This document shows, one piece after another, positions 37,255 to 45,309 of a DNA stretch of 64,000 bases (positions are counted from its first letter, which is position 1; each line of letters starts with the position of its first letter). The position numbers were made by a program, and so were the translations under genes. The DNA comes from Woeseiaceae bacterium (GTDB lineage: Bacteria > Pseudomonadota > Gammaproteobacteria > Steroidobacterales > Woeseiaceae): assembly GCA_028289545.1 (NCBI GenBank), contig JANQPG010000016.1, positions 1-64,000 of the forward strand, given 5' to 3'. The notes below the pieces were generated by a model. That model had not been told where the DNA came from, did no database searches, and saw only the letters and a list, made by a program, of their open reading frames with translations.

Positions 37255-37689
37255 CCGCGAATAATCAAAGCTGTAAAACACCTGTCGCTAATGGCAGACA
37301 GTTGCTGTTGCGCAATTCACTCGATCGAAACATCAGTCTCGTTTGGCCCGAAACAGTGCACATGGGTGCGTTTTCTGAACAGAGTTTTGAACGAGAGGGC
37401 GTAAGTCTGCGTTTGTGTTGGCCAATGTTGCTCACACCCCTGCACAGCGCCCTGACGGAGCAGTTCTTGGCCAACTGTGAACCCCATCACACTAATCGGC
37501 CAACTCTCGCCATTATGTCGTGAACTGCTTTGCGGCCCGGAGCGGCGCTATACGGTCGCGATCAATTCGACGAAGTACGGCGCAGCGACGATCGAACAGG
37601 CTGCAAAACCGTATCGCGAAGCATCGAATGCGGCAGGTAGCTTTTGCTGTCGGGCCGGCGAAAGGAATCGTCAGGGAGGGCGGTCGAGT
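37255..37689. other. 435-bp non-coding region between the ankyrin and HYR-cytochrome genes
   Basis: No gene is supported here. The frame of the downstream lipoprotein is open back to 37477, but its signal peptide begins at 37690, so the earlier part is taken as leader. The region holds a perfect CRP-type site at 37476-37491. Two copies of the palindrome TTGGCCAA (37418-37425, 37467-37474) and a near copy TCGGCCAA (37496-37503) flank it and could be operators. Confidence 0.6.
37476..37491. promoter_or_regulatory. Perfect-consensus CRP-type site upstream of the HYR-cytochrome operon
   Basis: TGTGA-ACCCCA-TCACA matches TGTGA-N6-TCACA at all ten fixed positions, in an intergenic region 199 nt upstream of the ATG at 37690. 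It predicts control by CRP or its Xanthomonadales relative Clp. No promoter elements were assigned, so activation and repression cannot be distinguished. Confidence 0.6.
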
Positions 37690-40600
37690 ATGAGCATATC
37701 GCGGCTAGTTTGGTTTTCGCTTCTAAGCGTCTTTGCACTGGCCGGTTGCGTACGCGAGGAAGAAGCGCTAACCGACAACGGCTCAGACCCAATTGGCGGC
37801 GGTAATCCGCCAGCGCCCCCGCCACCTCCAACGCCGCCCACGGGGTTGGCCATAACGCCGCCGGCCGACATGCAGACCGAAGCGACCGGACCCATGACCG
37901 CGGTATCGCTCGGCCAGGCTTCCGCCAGCGGCGGCGACGGCAACTACACGTATTCGAACGACGCGCCGGCCGGCGGATTTACGCTGGGCGCCACCGTCGT
38001 TACCTGGACTGTGACCGACGGCGCCAGCGCACAGGCGAGCGATACACAAAGCGTGACGGTCAGCGACACCACTCCGCCGACCTTGAGTAAACCCGACGAC
38101 ATGCAGGTCGAGTCGACCGGCGCCATGACGATGGTGGACATTGGCGCGGCGACCGCCGTCGATCTGGTTGACGCCGCGCCGACCGTCAACAACGACATGC
38201 CGGCCGCCGGTTTTCCAATGGGTGCTACGCCCGTGACCTGGACCGCAACGGACGCGAGCGGCAACAGCGTCAGCGCCGTACAGATGGTGACCGTTACGGC
38301 GCCTTCTTCCGGGCCGCTGAACTTGACGGCTCCGGCGAACGTTTCGGTTGAAGCCACCGCCGCACTCACCAACGTCACCCTCGGCGCCGCCATGGCGAGT
38401 GGCGGTACCGCGCCGATTACGCTCAGCAACGACGCACCGGCGACCGGTTTTCCGCTGGGTGCCACGGTCGTTACCTGGACAGCGACGGACGCCGTCAACG
38501 CCACGGCCACCGCCTCACAGACCGTTACCGTGAGTGACACGACGGCGCCGTCTCTGACGGTTCCCGGCAATCTCACGGCAAGCCAGGACGCCGGCCTCGG
38601 CAACACGATGGTTGATCTCGGCGCAGCAACCGCGACCGATGTCGTCGACGCCAACCCGACCGTTAGCAACGACGCGCCCGCCGGCGGCTTTCCGGTCGGC
38701 AACACCGTCGTGACCTGGACGGCCAGCGACGCCAGCGGCAACACGTCGACGGGCGTGCAGACGGTTCAGATTACGGCGTTTGTCGCCGAAAACTGCGACG
38801 ACCTCGTCGCCGACTTCCAGACGGTCGTGTTCCCGATCATGAATCAGGCGAACCCGCAGGTCTGCGAGAGCTGCCATACCGGCTCCGCGCCGCTGCCGAC
38901 CCCGAACGGTTTCGCATTTTCGAACAACCCGCCGACCGCGGCCGATTTCGAAGTGTTCCGTACCGTTGCGAACATCGATTCGAACGGCCAGTCGCTGGTG
39001 CTCGCCAAGGCCATCGGTCTGGCCGGACACGCCGGCGGTAACCGCTTCCCCGATGCTGCGAACGATCCCGACTACGCTACTTTCGAGAGTTTCGTCGGCC
39101 GCGCGCAGGCGTGCGTCGCGAACACCCCGACCACCAGCGAGGTGAGTTACGGAACAGGCTACGAGCAGCTGCACAAGATTGTCGGCGTGCTCGGCAGCCG
39201 AATGCCCACGAGCGACGAGGCCAATCTCGTGGCTGCGGCGGGTACCGATCAGTCTGCGATCGACCAGTCCCTGGCGGCGGTCATCGACGGGCTGGTTAAC
39301 GAAGATGCGTTCTACGAGCGCGTCACCGAGATGTACAACGATCTGCTGCTGACGGACAAAGATGCCGACGACCGCGGCAGTGTCGACGACAACTTCGATC
39401 TGGATGCGTTTGCCAACCGCGACTATTTCGAAGGATTTTCCAACAACGGTGGTCTGCGCGGCGATCTAAGGGAAAACGCCAACTACGGTATTGCGCGGGC
39501 GCCGCTCGAGCTGGTCAAGTACGTGATCCGGAACGATCGTCCGTTTACGGAAGTTCTGACCGCCGACTACATGATGGTCAACCCTTACTCGGCGGACCTT
39601 CTGGGAGTCAATGCTGGCGATGCGGGTTTCCCGTTTAGCGCAACGGAAAACGTGAACAACCACGACCGCGACGATTTCCGGCCAGTGCAGGCACTGACCC
39701 AGCAGAACGGCGACAGCGTGCCGCTCGCGGGTGTGATCGGGACCCATGCGTTCCTGGCTCGCTATCCCTCCACGAACACCAACGTCAACCGCAAGCGCGC
39801 GCGATTCGTCTTCTACTACTTCCTCGGCATCGACATCGAGGGTTTGGCGGCTCGCGACGGGCTCGATCTGGATAACGTCGTCGGCGAAGTCCCAACGTAC
39901 GAGGATCCGCAGTGCACCGTCTGTCACGACGTCATGGACCCGATCGCCGGGCTGTTTACGATGCGCGACAACGACGGCGAGTACGACGACGACAACCGGT
40001 ACGAGTACACGCGCACGACAAACGGCGTGCCGAGAATGGTGCCGGCCGGGTACACGATGGATCCGGCGGATGCGTTGCCGGGAGCCAACGAGTTCAATCC
40101 GCTCGTCTTCCTTGGCCTGAAGCTGGCCGCGGACGATCGCTTTGCGGACAAGACCGTGCGCACCGTCCTCAACGGCCTCACCGGCATAGAAGCGTCGTCG
40201 CCCAGCAGCATTGCGTTCGTCAACGAGACCAAAAACCGGTTCGTGGGCTCGAACTACAACTTCAAGGCGCTCGTGAAGGACATCGTCTTGAGCGACTACT
40301 TCCGCGCAACAAACCTCGCTCTGACGGAAGCGCCGGCCGACTATCCCGACGTGGGCTCCGGGCGGCTGTTAACGCCTGAGGAACTTGCACGGAAGATATC
40401 TGCAGTGACCGGTGGCGCCTACGAGTGGCGCGGGCCGAACTCGAACAGCGGCCTGAACGGTCGTCACTACATGCTGTACGGCGGTATCGACTCCGACGAG
40501 GTAATCCAGCGCACGACGTCGCCGACCGCGCTGATCGACGGAATCCAGGAGCGCATTGCCAATCAGGTGGCCTGCGACCGGGTCGCCGAAGATCTGTACA

Positions 40601-40899
40601 ACGATGGATTGCTGTTCCCGAACGTGGACGAAACGACCGTCCCGGCCGGCGGCGAGGCGGACATACGTCAGAACATGGTGTTCCTGCACCGGCACTTGCT
40701 GGGTGAGGATCTCGCCACAGATTCGGCCGAGATCGATGCCACGTACCAGCTGTTCCTCGATGCGCGGGCGCTGGGCGAAACGGCCATTCCGAGCCCGTGC
40801 CGCAGCAACGGTCAATCCAACGACGGCAACCAGACGGTCCTGCCATGGATGGCGGTCGTGACCTACCTACTTTCCGATTTCCGTTTTCTCTACGACTAG
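37690..40899 (+). CDS. Large lipoprotein with HYR repeats and two CxxCH heme motifs
   Basis: A 1069-residue lipoprotein (signal MSISRLVWFSLLSVFALAGC, C20). A proline-rich linker leads into four HYR (hyalin/Ig-like) repeats at about 54-378, each with a GFPxGxTxVTWTATDAxG core. A cytochrome-like part follows with CESCH (392-396), then a long region resembling planctomycete-type DUF1592/DUF1588 proteins (PFTEVLTADYMMVNPYSADLLGV) and a second motif CTVCH (742-746). ATG 37690 has GGGAGGG upstream. The DUF1501 gene follows after 17 nt, the same pairing as in planctomycete cytochrome/DUF1501 operons. Function unknown; surface redox or polymer processing is plausible. Confidence 0.8.
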   Translation: MSISRLVWFSLLSVFALAGCVREEEALTDNGSDPIGGGNPPAPPPPPTPPTGLAITPPADMQTEATGPMTAVSLGQASASGGDGNYTYSNDAPAGGFTLGATVVTWTVTDGASAQASDTQSVTVSDTTPPTLSKPDDMQVESTGAMTMVDIGAATAVDLVDAAPTVNNDMPAAGFPMGATPVTWTATDASGNSVSAVQMVTVTAPSSGPLNLTAPANVSVEATAALTNVTLGAAMASGGTAPITLSNDAPATGFPLGATVVTWTATDAVNATATASQTVTVSDTTAPSLTVPGNLTASQDAGLGNTMVDLGAATATDVVDANPTVSNDAPAGGFPVGNTVVTWTASDASGNTSTGVQTVQITAFVAENCDDLVADFQTVVFPIMNQANPQVCESCHTGSAPLPTPNGFAFSNNPPTAADFEVFRTVANIDSNGQSLVLAKAIGLAGHAGGNRFPDAANDPDYATFESFVGRAQACVANTPTTSEVSYGTGYEQLHKIVGVLGSRMPTSDEANLVAAAGTDQSAIDQSLAAVIDGLVNEDAFYERVTEMYNDLLLTDKDADDRGSVDDNFDLDAFANRDYFEGFSNNGGLRGDLRENANYGIARAPLELVKYVIRNDRPFTEVLTADYMMVNPYSADLLGVNAGDAGFPFSATENVNNHDRDDFRPVQALTQQNGDSVPLAGVIGTHAFLARYPSTNTNVNRKRARFVFYYFLGIDIEGLAARDGLDLDNVVGEVPTYEDPQCTVCHDVMDPIAGLFTMRDNDGEYDDDNRYEYTRTTNGVPRMVPAGYTMDPADALPGANEFNPLVFLGLKLAADDRFADKTVRTVLNGLTGIEASSPSSIAFVNETKNRFVGSNYNFKALVKDIVLSDYFRATNLALTEAPADYPDVGSGRLLTPEELARKISAVTGGAYEWRGPNSNSGLNGRHYMLYGGIDSDEVIQRTTSPTALIDGIQERIANQVACDRVAEDLYNDGLLFPNVDETTVPAGGEADIRQNMVFLHRHLLGEDLATDSAEIDATYQLFLDARALGETAIPSPCRSNGQSNDGNQTVLPWMAVVTYLLSDFRFLYD

Positions 40900-40916
40900 A
40901 GCGCTGGAGTTGATGC

Positions 40917-42242
40917 ATGAAAAGACGTGACTTTATGCGAATGAGCGCCACGGCCAGCGGTATGCTGCTGTGCGGTGGCGCGCGCATGGCGCTGGCGCAA
41001 CAGGCTTACAGCGGGCCTTTCTGGCTGTTTGTCGAGGCCAACGGCGGCTGGGATCCGACCAGTTTCTGTGACCCCAAGGGATCGGGTCTCGGCGTCAATG
41101 GCGATATCAACAACTACGATCAGGGTGACATCGGGCAGGCGGGCAACATTCGCTATGCGCCGCCGCCGGACAGTTTCGCCGCTGACACGAGCCTGTATCG
41201 GAACCAGGACTTTTTCGACGCTCACTTTCAGCGCCTGGTCGTCATTAACGGGATCAATCACGGCACGAACTCGCACCAGGTCGGCCGAACGGCCAGCTGG
41301 ACGGGCTCGCGGGCACTGAACTACCCGAGCATTGCCGCGCTGATCGCGGCAGAGAACGCCGGCGACATGGCGCTGCCGATGGTGGCCAGCTCGAGCTCCG
41401 AAAGCAGTAAAACCAACGGCATCGTGCCGCGCACCCTGGTAAACGGCGGCGACCTGAACGCCATTCGCGAAATTGCACTTCCCGGCCTGACCAACGTCAA
41501 CCAGAGCACGCAGTATCACAGCGATAACACCCGGGCACTCATCGAACAGGCGGCGGCGGCCCGCCGCCAGCGCCAACTCAACGAACAGCGCTTGCAGCGC
41601 CTGAGCAACGCACTGGCGGAACATAACGCGGCGCGCAATCGCGACGTCTCCGCATTGCGGGACTTTGTCGACGCGCTCGAGGCGACGTCGAGCCCAAACG
41701 GTTACGTAAACGGGCGCTCGAATGCGCGTAACCTGTTCAACTCCGCACAGACGGCCTTTGCCGCTTTCGAGTCAGGTGCTGCGGCAACCGCGCAAATACG
41801 CATCGGCGGTTTCGATACGCACGATGATCACGATGCACGGCACTATCCAAGACTCATGGATCTGTTGGCAGCCGTCGACAACATCATCAGCGACGCAAAC
41901 CAGCGCGGCATCGGCGATCGACTGATTGTTGTCATGGCTTCCGACTTTGCGAGGACCAATAAGTACAACAACGACAACGGCAAGGATCACTGGTCGCACA
42001 CGAGCATGATGGTTTGGGGTGCGCCGGCTTACTTCAGCGGGAACCGGGTCGTGGGCGGTACTGACGATCTGCAGCGGTCCCGGCGCGTCAATCCGTCCAC
42101 GCTGGCGTTCGACAATAACGGCATCGAAATTACGCCGGAGTACACGCACCAGGCGCTGCGCAGCCTGGCAGGCATCGATCAGAATCCCAGCGTAACCGGA
42201 AACTTCCCGTTTGCGCAGCAGGTATTGCCGATCTTTACCTGA
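40917..42242 (+). CDS. DUF1501 family protein with Tat signal
   Basis: A 441-residue protein with a twin-arginine signal (MKRRDFMRMSATASGMLLC) and the DUF1501 fold, related to alkaline-phosphatase/sulfatase-like proteins. Recognisable motifs are LFVEANGGWDPTSFCDPKG, INGINHGTNSHQVGR, GGFDTHDDHD, VVMASDFARTNKYN and DHWSHTSMMVWGAP. Export through Tat suggests that it folds with a metal in the cytosol. It follows the HYR lipoprotein by 17 nt and is probably its functional partner. Confidence 0.85.
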   Translation: MKRRDFMRMSATASGMLLCGGARMALAQQAYSGPFWLFVEANGGWDPTSFCDPKGSGLGVNGDINNYDQGDIGQAGNIRYAPPPDSFAADTSLYRNQDFFDAHFQRLVVINGINHGTNSHQVGRTASWTGSRALNYPSIAALIAAENAGDMALPMVASSSSESSKTNGIVPRTLVNGGDLNAIREIALPGLTNVNQSTQYHSDNTRALIEQAAAARRQRQLNEQRLQRLSNALAEHNAARNRDVSALRDFVDALEATSSPNGYVNGRSNARNLFNSAQTAFAAFESGAAATAQIRIGGFDTHDDHDARHYPRLMDLLAAVDNIISDANQRGIGDRLIVVMASDFARTNKYNNDNGKDHWSHTSMMVWGAPAYFSGNRVVGGTDDLQRSRRVNPSTLAFDNNGIEITPEYTHQALRSLAGIDQNPSVTGNFPFAQQVLPIFT

Positions 42243-42248
42243 CCCGCG

Positions 42249-42890
42249 TCAGCCGGCGCCCTGGTTGGCCCGCAGCCGAGGCGTCACGCCTTGGCTCCGC
42301 GCACGCCGGTGCCACAAGCGGTGACCTAGCAGCGCCGACAGGATCACTGCGTAAATCAATGGCTCCAGGATGTCGGCTTTCACTTGCCACCAGTAGTGCC
42401 ATACGCCGAGGATGCCGACCGCGTAAGCGCTCGTGTGAAGCTGGTTCCAGCGCTTTCCGAGCCTGCGGCGCATACCGGCGGTCGACGTTAGCGCCATCGC
42501 CGTCAGCAGAACAAGCGCCAGCATGCCGATCGTAATGAAAGGCCGCTTGGCAATGTCTTCGCCAATACCGGGCAGATAGAGGCCTTGGTCGAGGACCAGC
42601 CAAACCGCGAAGTGCATGGCGATGTAAAAGAACGCGAACAGCCCGATCATCCGGCGGAAGCGCGCGATCCAGGCCAGGCCCGTTACGCGCCGGAGCGGCG
42701 TGACGGCAAGCGCCAGCATCATGAAGCGCAGCCCCCAGTTGCCGAAGCGATCGAGTATTTCCTCGACGGGATTCGCGCCCAGCCGTCCCGTGATCTCGAA
42801 CAGATCGGTCACCACGAACGCGGCGGGCAGCAGCGCGAGCACAAACACGAGCGGCTTCAGGACATAGCGGATTCGAGTGTTGATGTTCAC
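42249..42890 (-). CDS. msrQ: Heme-binding membrane subunit MsrQ of the MsrPQ methionine sulfoxide reductase
   Basis: A 213-residue membrane protein of the ferric-reductase-like family that passes electrons from quinol to MsrP. About six helices are seen, with the heme-ligand histidines in YIAMHFAVWL, QLHTSAYAVGILGVWHYWW. The family signature LGKRWNQLHTSAYA is present. It lies 22 nt downstream of msrP, and its stop converges on the DUF1501 stop. Confidence 0.93.
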   Translation of the reverse strand: MNINTRIRYVLKPLVFVLALLPAAFVVTDLFEITGRLGANPVEEILDRFGNWGLRFMMLALAVTPLRRVTGLAWIARFRRMIGLFAFFYIAMHFAVWLVLDQGLYLPGIGEDIAKRPFITIGMLALVLLTAMALTSTAGMRRRLGKRWNQLHTSAYAVGILGVWHYWWQVKADILEPLIYAVILSALLGHRLWHRRARSQGVTPRLRANQGAG

Positions 42891-42912
42891 GGGATGCTGC
42901 CGACCGGTGGAG

Positions 42913-43887
42913 TCAGTAGTTGCGCCTCAGGTCGAGGCCGTCGTACAGCGAGGCGACTTCCTCGGCGTAGCCATTGAACATGAGCGTCGGCTGCTTGGCC
43001 GCGAACAGGCCCGAGCCGATCCGCCGCTCTCGGGCCTGCGACCAGCGTGGATGATCGACTTCCGGATTGACGTTGGCATAGAAGCCGTATTCGTGCGGCG
43101 CCGACAGGTTCCAGCTTGTTTGCGGCATGCGCGACATGAAGCGAATGCGCACGATGCTTTTGATCCCCTTGAAGCCGTACTTCCAGGGCACGACCAGCCT
43201 GAGAGGCGCCCCATTCTGGTTAGGGAGCACTTCGCCGTACAGACCCACGGCGAGTATCGTGAGCGGGTGCATGGCTTCGGCGATCGTCAGGCCCTCGCGA
43301 TACGGCCAGTCGAGCACGCGGCGCCGCTGCCCCGGCATACGTTTCGGATCGTAAAGCGTTTCGAACGCCACAAACTTCGCCTTGGAAGTTGGCTTCAGCG
43401 CTTTCAGCACGTCGGCCAGCGGTATGCCGACCCAGGGTATCACCATCGACCACGCCTCGACGCAGCGCATCCGGTAGATGCGCTCTTCGAGGGTGTGGGG
43501 TTTGACGAAGTCCTCCAGGTGAAACGTGCCCGTGTTTTCGGCGTGGCCATCAACCTTGATGCTCCAGGGCTGAGGCTCGAAATCGCGCGCGTTCCTGTGC
43601 GGGTCGTCCTTACCGGTGCCAAATTCGTAAAAGTTGTTGTAGGTCGTTACGTCGTCGTAACTGGTCAGCGTCTCGTCCGTGCTGAACGGGCTGGGTTTTC
43701 GAATGTCCGCAAGCTTCGCCAGCGGTTCGTCCGGGATAACGGCGGCCAGCGCGGCGGGCGCGGAGAGGCTCGCGCCGGCAATTGCGCCGGAGGCAGCGCC
43801 CGCGCGGATAAACTCCCTTCGATTCAGGTAGTTGTCCTTGCTGGTGATTTCGGACGAACGAATCGGGTTGGGTTTCCTGATCAGCAC
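42913..43887 (-). CDS. msrP: Periplasmic methionine sulfoxide reductase MsrP, molybdopterin subunit
   Basis: MsrP reduces methionine sulfoxide in periplasmic proteins using a molybdopterin cofactor. The 324-residue protein carries a twin-arginine signal ([14 protein letters not shown]) and the oxidoreductase core. The molybdenum-ligand cysteine is C142 in [28 protein letters not shown] is the conserved late motif. It pairs with msrQ and depends on cofactor made by MoeA, encoded at 10.7 kb. It would protect exported proteins such as the cytochromes from oxidation. Confidence 0.95.
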   Translation of the reverse strand: MLIRKPNPIRSSEITSKDNYLNRREFIRAGAASGAIAGASLSAPAALAAVIPDEPLAKLADIRKPSPFSTDETLTSYDDVTTYNNFYEFGTGKDDPHRNARDFEPQPWSIKVDGHAENTGTFHLEDFVKPHTLEERIYRMRCVEAWSMVIPWVGIPLADVLKALKPTSKAKFVAFETLYDPKRMPGQRRRVLDWPYREGLTIAEAMHPLTILAVGLYGEVLPNQNGAPLRLVVPWKYGFKGIKSIVRIRFMSRMPQTSWNLSAPHEYGFYANVNPEVDHPRWSQARERRIGSGLFAAKQPTLMFNGYAEEVASLYDGLDLRRNY

Positions 43888-44220
43888 AACACTCTCCTAG
43901 GGGCTACTACTTCAAGAGACCGGCCGGCCGGCGGGTTTATTGCAGCGATACCTTACCCCAGCGGCGTGCGGCAATACGCGCCGCGGGTCGTCGAGGAACA
44001 ATTTGTTACGACTGTTTTGCCGAGAACGGGCTTTTGCGGCGTTCTCCCGCCCGACGGCGGCATTACGTAAAAGTTCCTCAAATCTATTGGCCTCGAGGGT
44101 GTCGAAAAGTCGTAAGCGGTGCACGGGTGCGCGGTTTTTCAGCTTGGGTTAAGGCTGGCCCGCATACCTTGATAAACGCCTGAAAGGGCCGCATTTCTTC
44201 GGCAACGCAGGAGTAGTTCG
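43888..44220. other. 333-bp divergent intergenic region between msrP and the DsbA-family gene
   Basis: No gene, RNA or clear operator is visible. Short frames across it have no domain and no ribosome-binding site. It must hold the promoters of both divergent genes, but no -35/-10 pair stands out. AGGAG lies at good distance before ATG 44221. Confidence 0.5.
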
Positions 44221-44943
44221 ATGACGCAATTCACAACGCCCATTATTGAGGGCAGCGAACGCACGTTGCCCGAGGCGACGCTCAGGGTCGAGGTTGTCGC
44301 CGATTTTGTCTGTCCATACAGCTACATTGGTAAGCGGCGGCTGGACCACGCGCTGACGGCCGTCGGAGGGCCGGCTGACGTCAGCTGGTACCCGTTCCAG
44401 CTCAATCCCGACATGCCCGCCGCCGGCATGCCTTTCGAAGCCTATCTAAAGAGCCGATTCGGCACCCGGGGCGCTGTTCAGCCGATACTGGACAGCCTTG
44501 CGGTCGAGGGCGCGGCGGAAGGCATCGATTTTGATTTTGGGCGGCTCGAGATGGTGCCCAACACGACGATGGCCCATCAGCTCATGTATCTGGCCGGCAA
44601 TGAGGGTCTGGACCAGACAGTGCTCGCTGAACGCCTGTTTGCAGCTTACTTCGAGCGCGGCAGAGACATTGGCGATCCCGGTGTGCTGGCCGATATTGCG
44701 CGCAGCCAGGGACTTGACCGCGAGCACGTGTTTGCCGCATTTGCCGACGAGAAGAACCGTCAGTACGTGCAAAGCCGCGAATCTCAGGTGCGAGCGAGCG
44801 GTCTGACGGGGGTGCCCGGCTTTCTGCTCAATCGGCGCCTGCTGGTCGTGGGCGCGCAGTCAGAGGAGACGCTCGTCAACGCGTTCGACCGGGCAATGTT
44901 CGGCGAAGGCAACGACAGTCTCCCGTCGCCGGCGCTGAACTAG
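44221..44943 (+). CDS. DsbA-family oxidoreductase (FrnE-like)
   Basis: A 240-residue cytosolic thioredoxin-fold protein of the DsbA/FrnE subfamily. The start of the fold is VEVVADFVCPYSYIGKRRLDHAL, with only one active-site cysteine (CPYS, not CxxC). The helical insert follows, then the late motif SGLTGVPGFLLNRRLLVVGAQ with the cis-proline. There is no signal peptide. The single-Cys form may be a glutathione-dependent isomerase or reductase; the substrate is unknown. Confidence 0.85.
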   Translation: MTQFTTPIIEGSERTLPEATLRVEVVADFVCPYSYIGKRRLDHALTAVGGPADVSWYPFQLNPDMPAAGMPFEAYLKSRFGTRGAVQPILDSLAVEGAAEGIDFDFGRLEMVPNTTMAHQLMYLAGNEGLDQTVLAERLFAAYFERGRDIGDPGVLADIARSQGLDREHVFAAFADEKNRQYVQSRESQVRASGLTGVPGFLLNRRLLVVGAQSEETLVNAFDRAMFGEGNDSLPSPALN

Positions 44944-44978
44944 AACCTGTCCGACAGCGCAGCGTTGTCCCGCCGGGC

Positions 44979-45007
44979 TTGTTTTTCCACGCGATCGGCA
45001 TTACTTT
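44979..45007 (+). promoter_or_regulatory. Candidate promoter of the T-box/ileS unit
   Basis: TTGTTT (44979-44984) and TACTTT (45002-45007) are separated by 17 nt. Transcription would begin near 45015, exactly where the T-box Stem I starts. The -10 is weak, so this is a position-supported guess. Confidence 0.4.
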
Positions 45008-45017
45008 CCGCGTTTTG

Positions 45018-45296
45018 ACGTTGACGGGGACGAGTAAGCGGTTTCTCGCAGGCCAATAGCGACCGGAGGAGGGTGGAAGCTCCGGGCCTGGACACTGCTG
45101 AATATCACCCCTGAGTCGCCGACCGAACCGCCTTTGCAAAAGGCGCAGTAGACTTGGCCGGGTGGCTGCCGACACCAGCCTCGAGCTTGTCACGGCAAGT
45201 TCTCAAGGCGGCGTTTGCGAAAACGCCGTGAATCCGGGTGGTACCGCGAACACGTTTCGCCCCGGGCGCAGCATTGCGCCTGGGGCGTTTGTTTTT
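45018..45296 (+). promoter_or_regulatory. T-box riboswitch, isoleucine specifier, transcriptional terminator type
   Basis: T-box leaders sense uncharged tRNA and let transcription continue when the amino acid is short. Stem I begins with GACGGGGACGAGTA; GACGGGG (45023-45029) pairs with CCCC-TGA-GTC (45108-45117), with a K-turn-like bulge. The distal part has GGGTGGAAGCTCC. The specifier loop GAATATCACC puts ATC (Ile) at 45104-45106. The T-box core GGGTGGTACCGCG is at 45236-45248. A 13-nt stem CGCCCCGGGCGCA / TGCGCCTGGGGCG (45258-45287) with TTTGTTTTT forms the terminator. The gene behind it is ileS, in agreement with the specifier. Such leaders are typical of Firmicutes and very unusual in gammaproteobacteria. 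Confidence 0.95.
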
Positions 45297-45309
45297 ATGG
45301 AGCAGCAGA

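Noticed and set aside
37477..37689. N-terminal extension of the HYR lipoprotein to 37477
   Set aside because: A lipoprotein signal begins at 37690; the extension would bury it and it crosses the CRP-type site.
45238..45309. GTG start for ileS at 45238
   Set aside because: It lies inside the T-box core and the next 19 codons cover the terminator stem. TTG 45310 has a proper GGAG.
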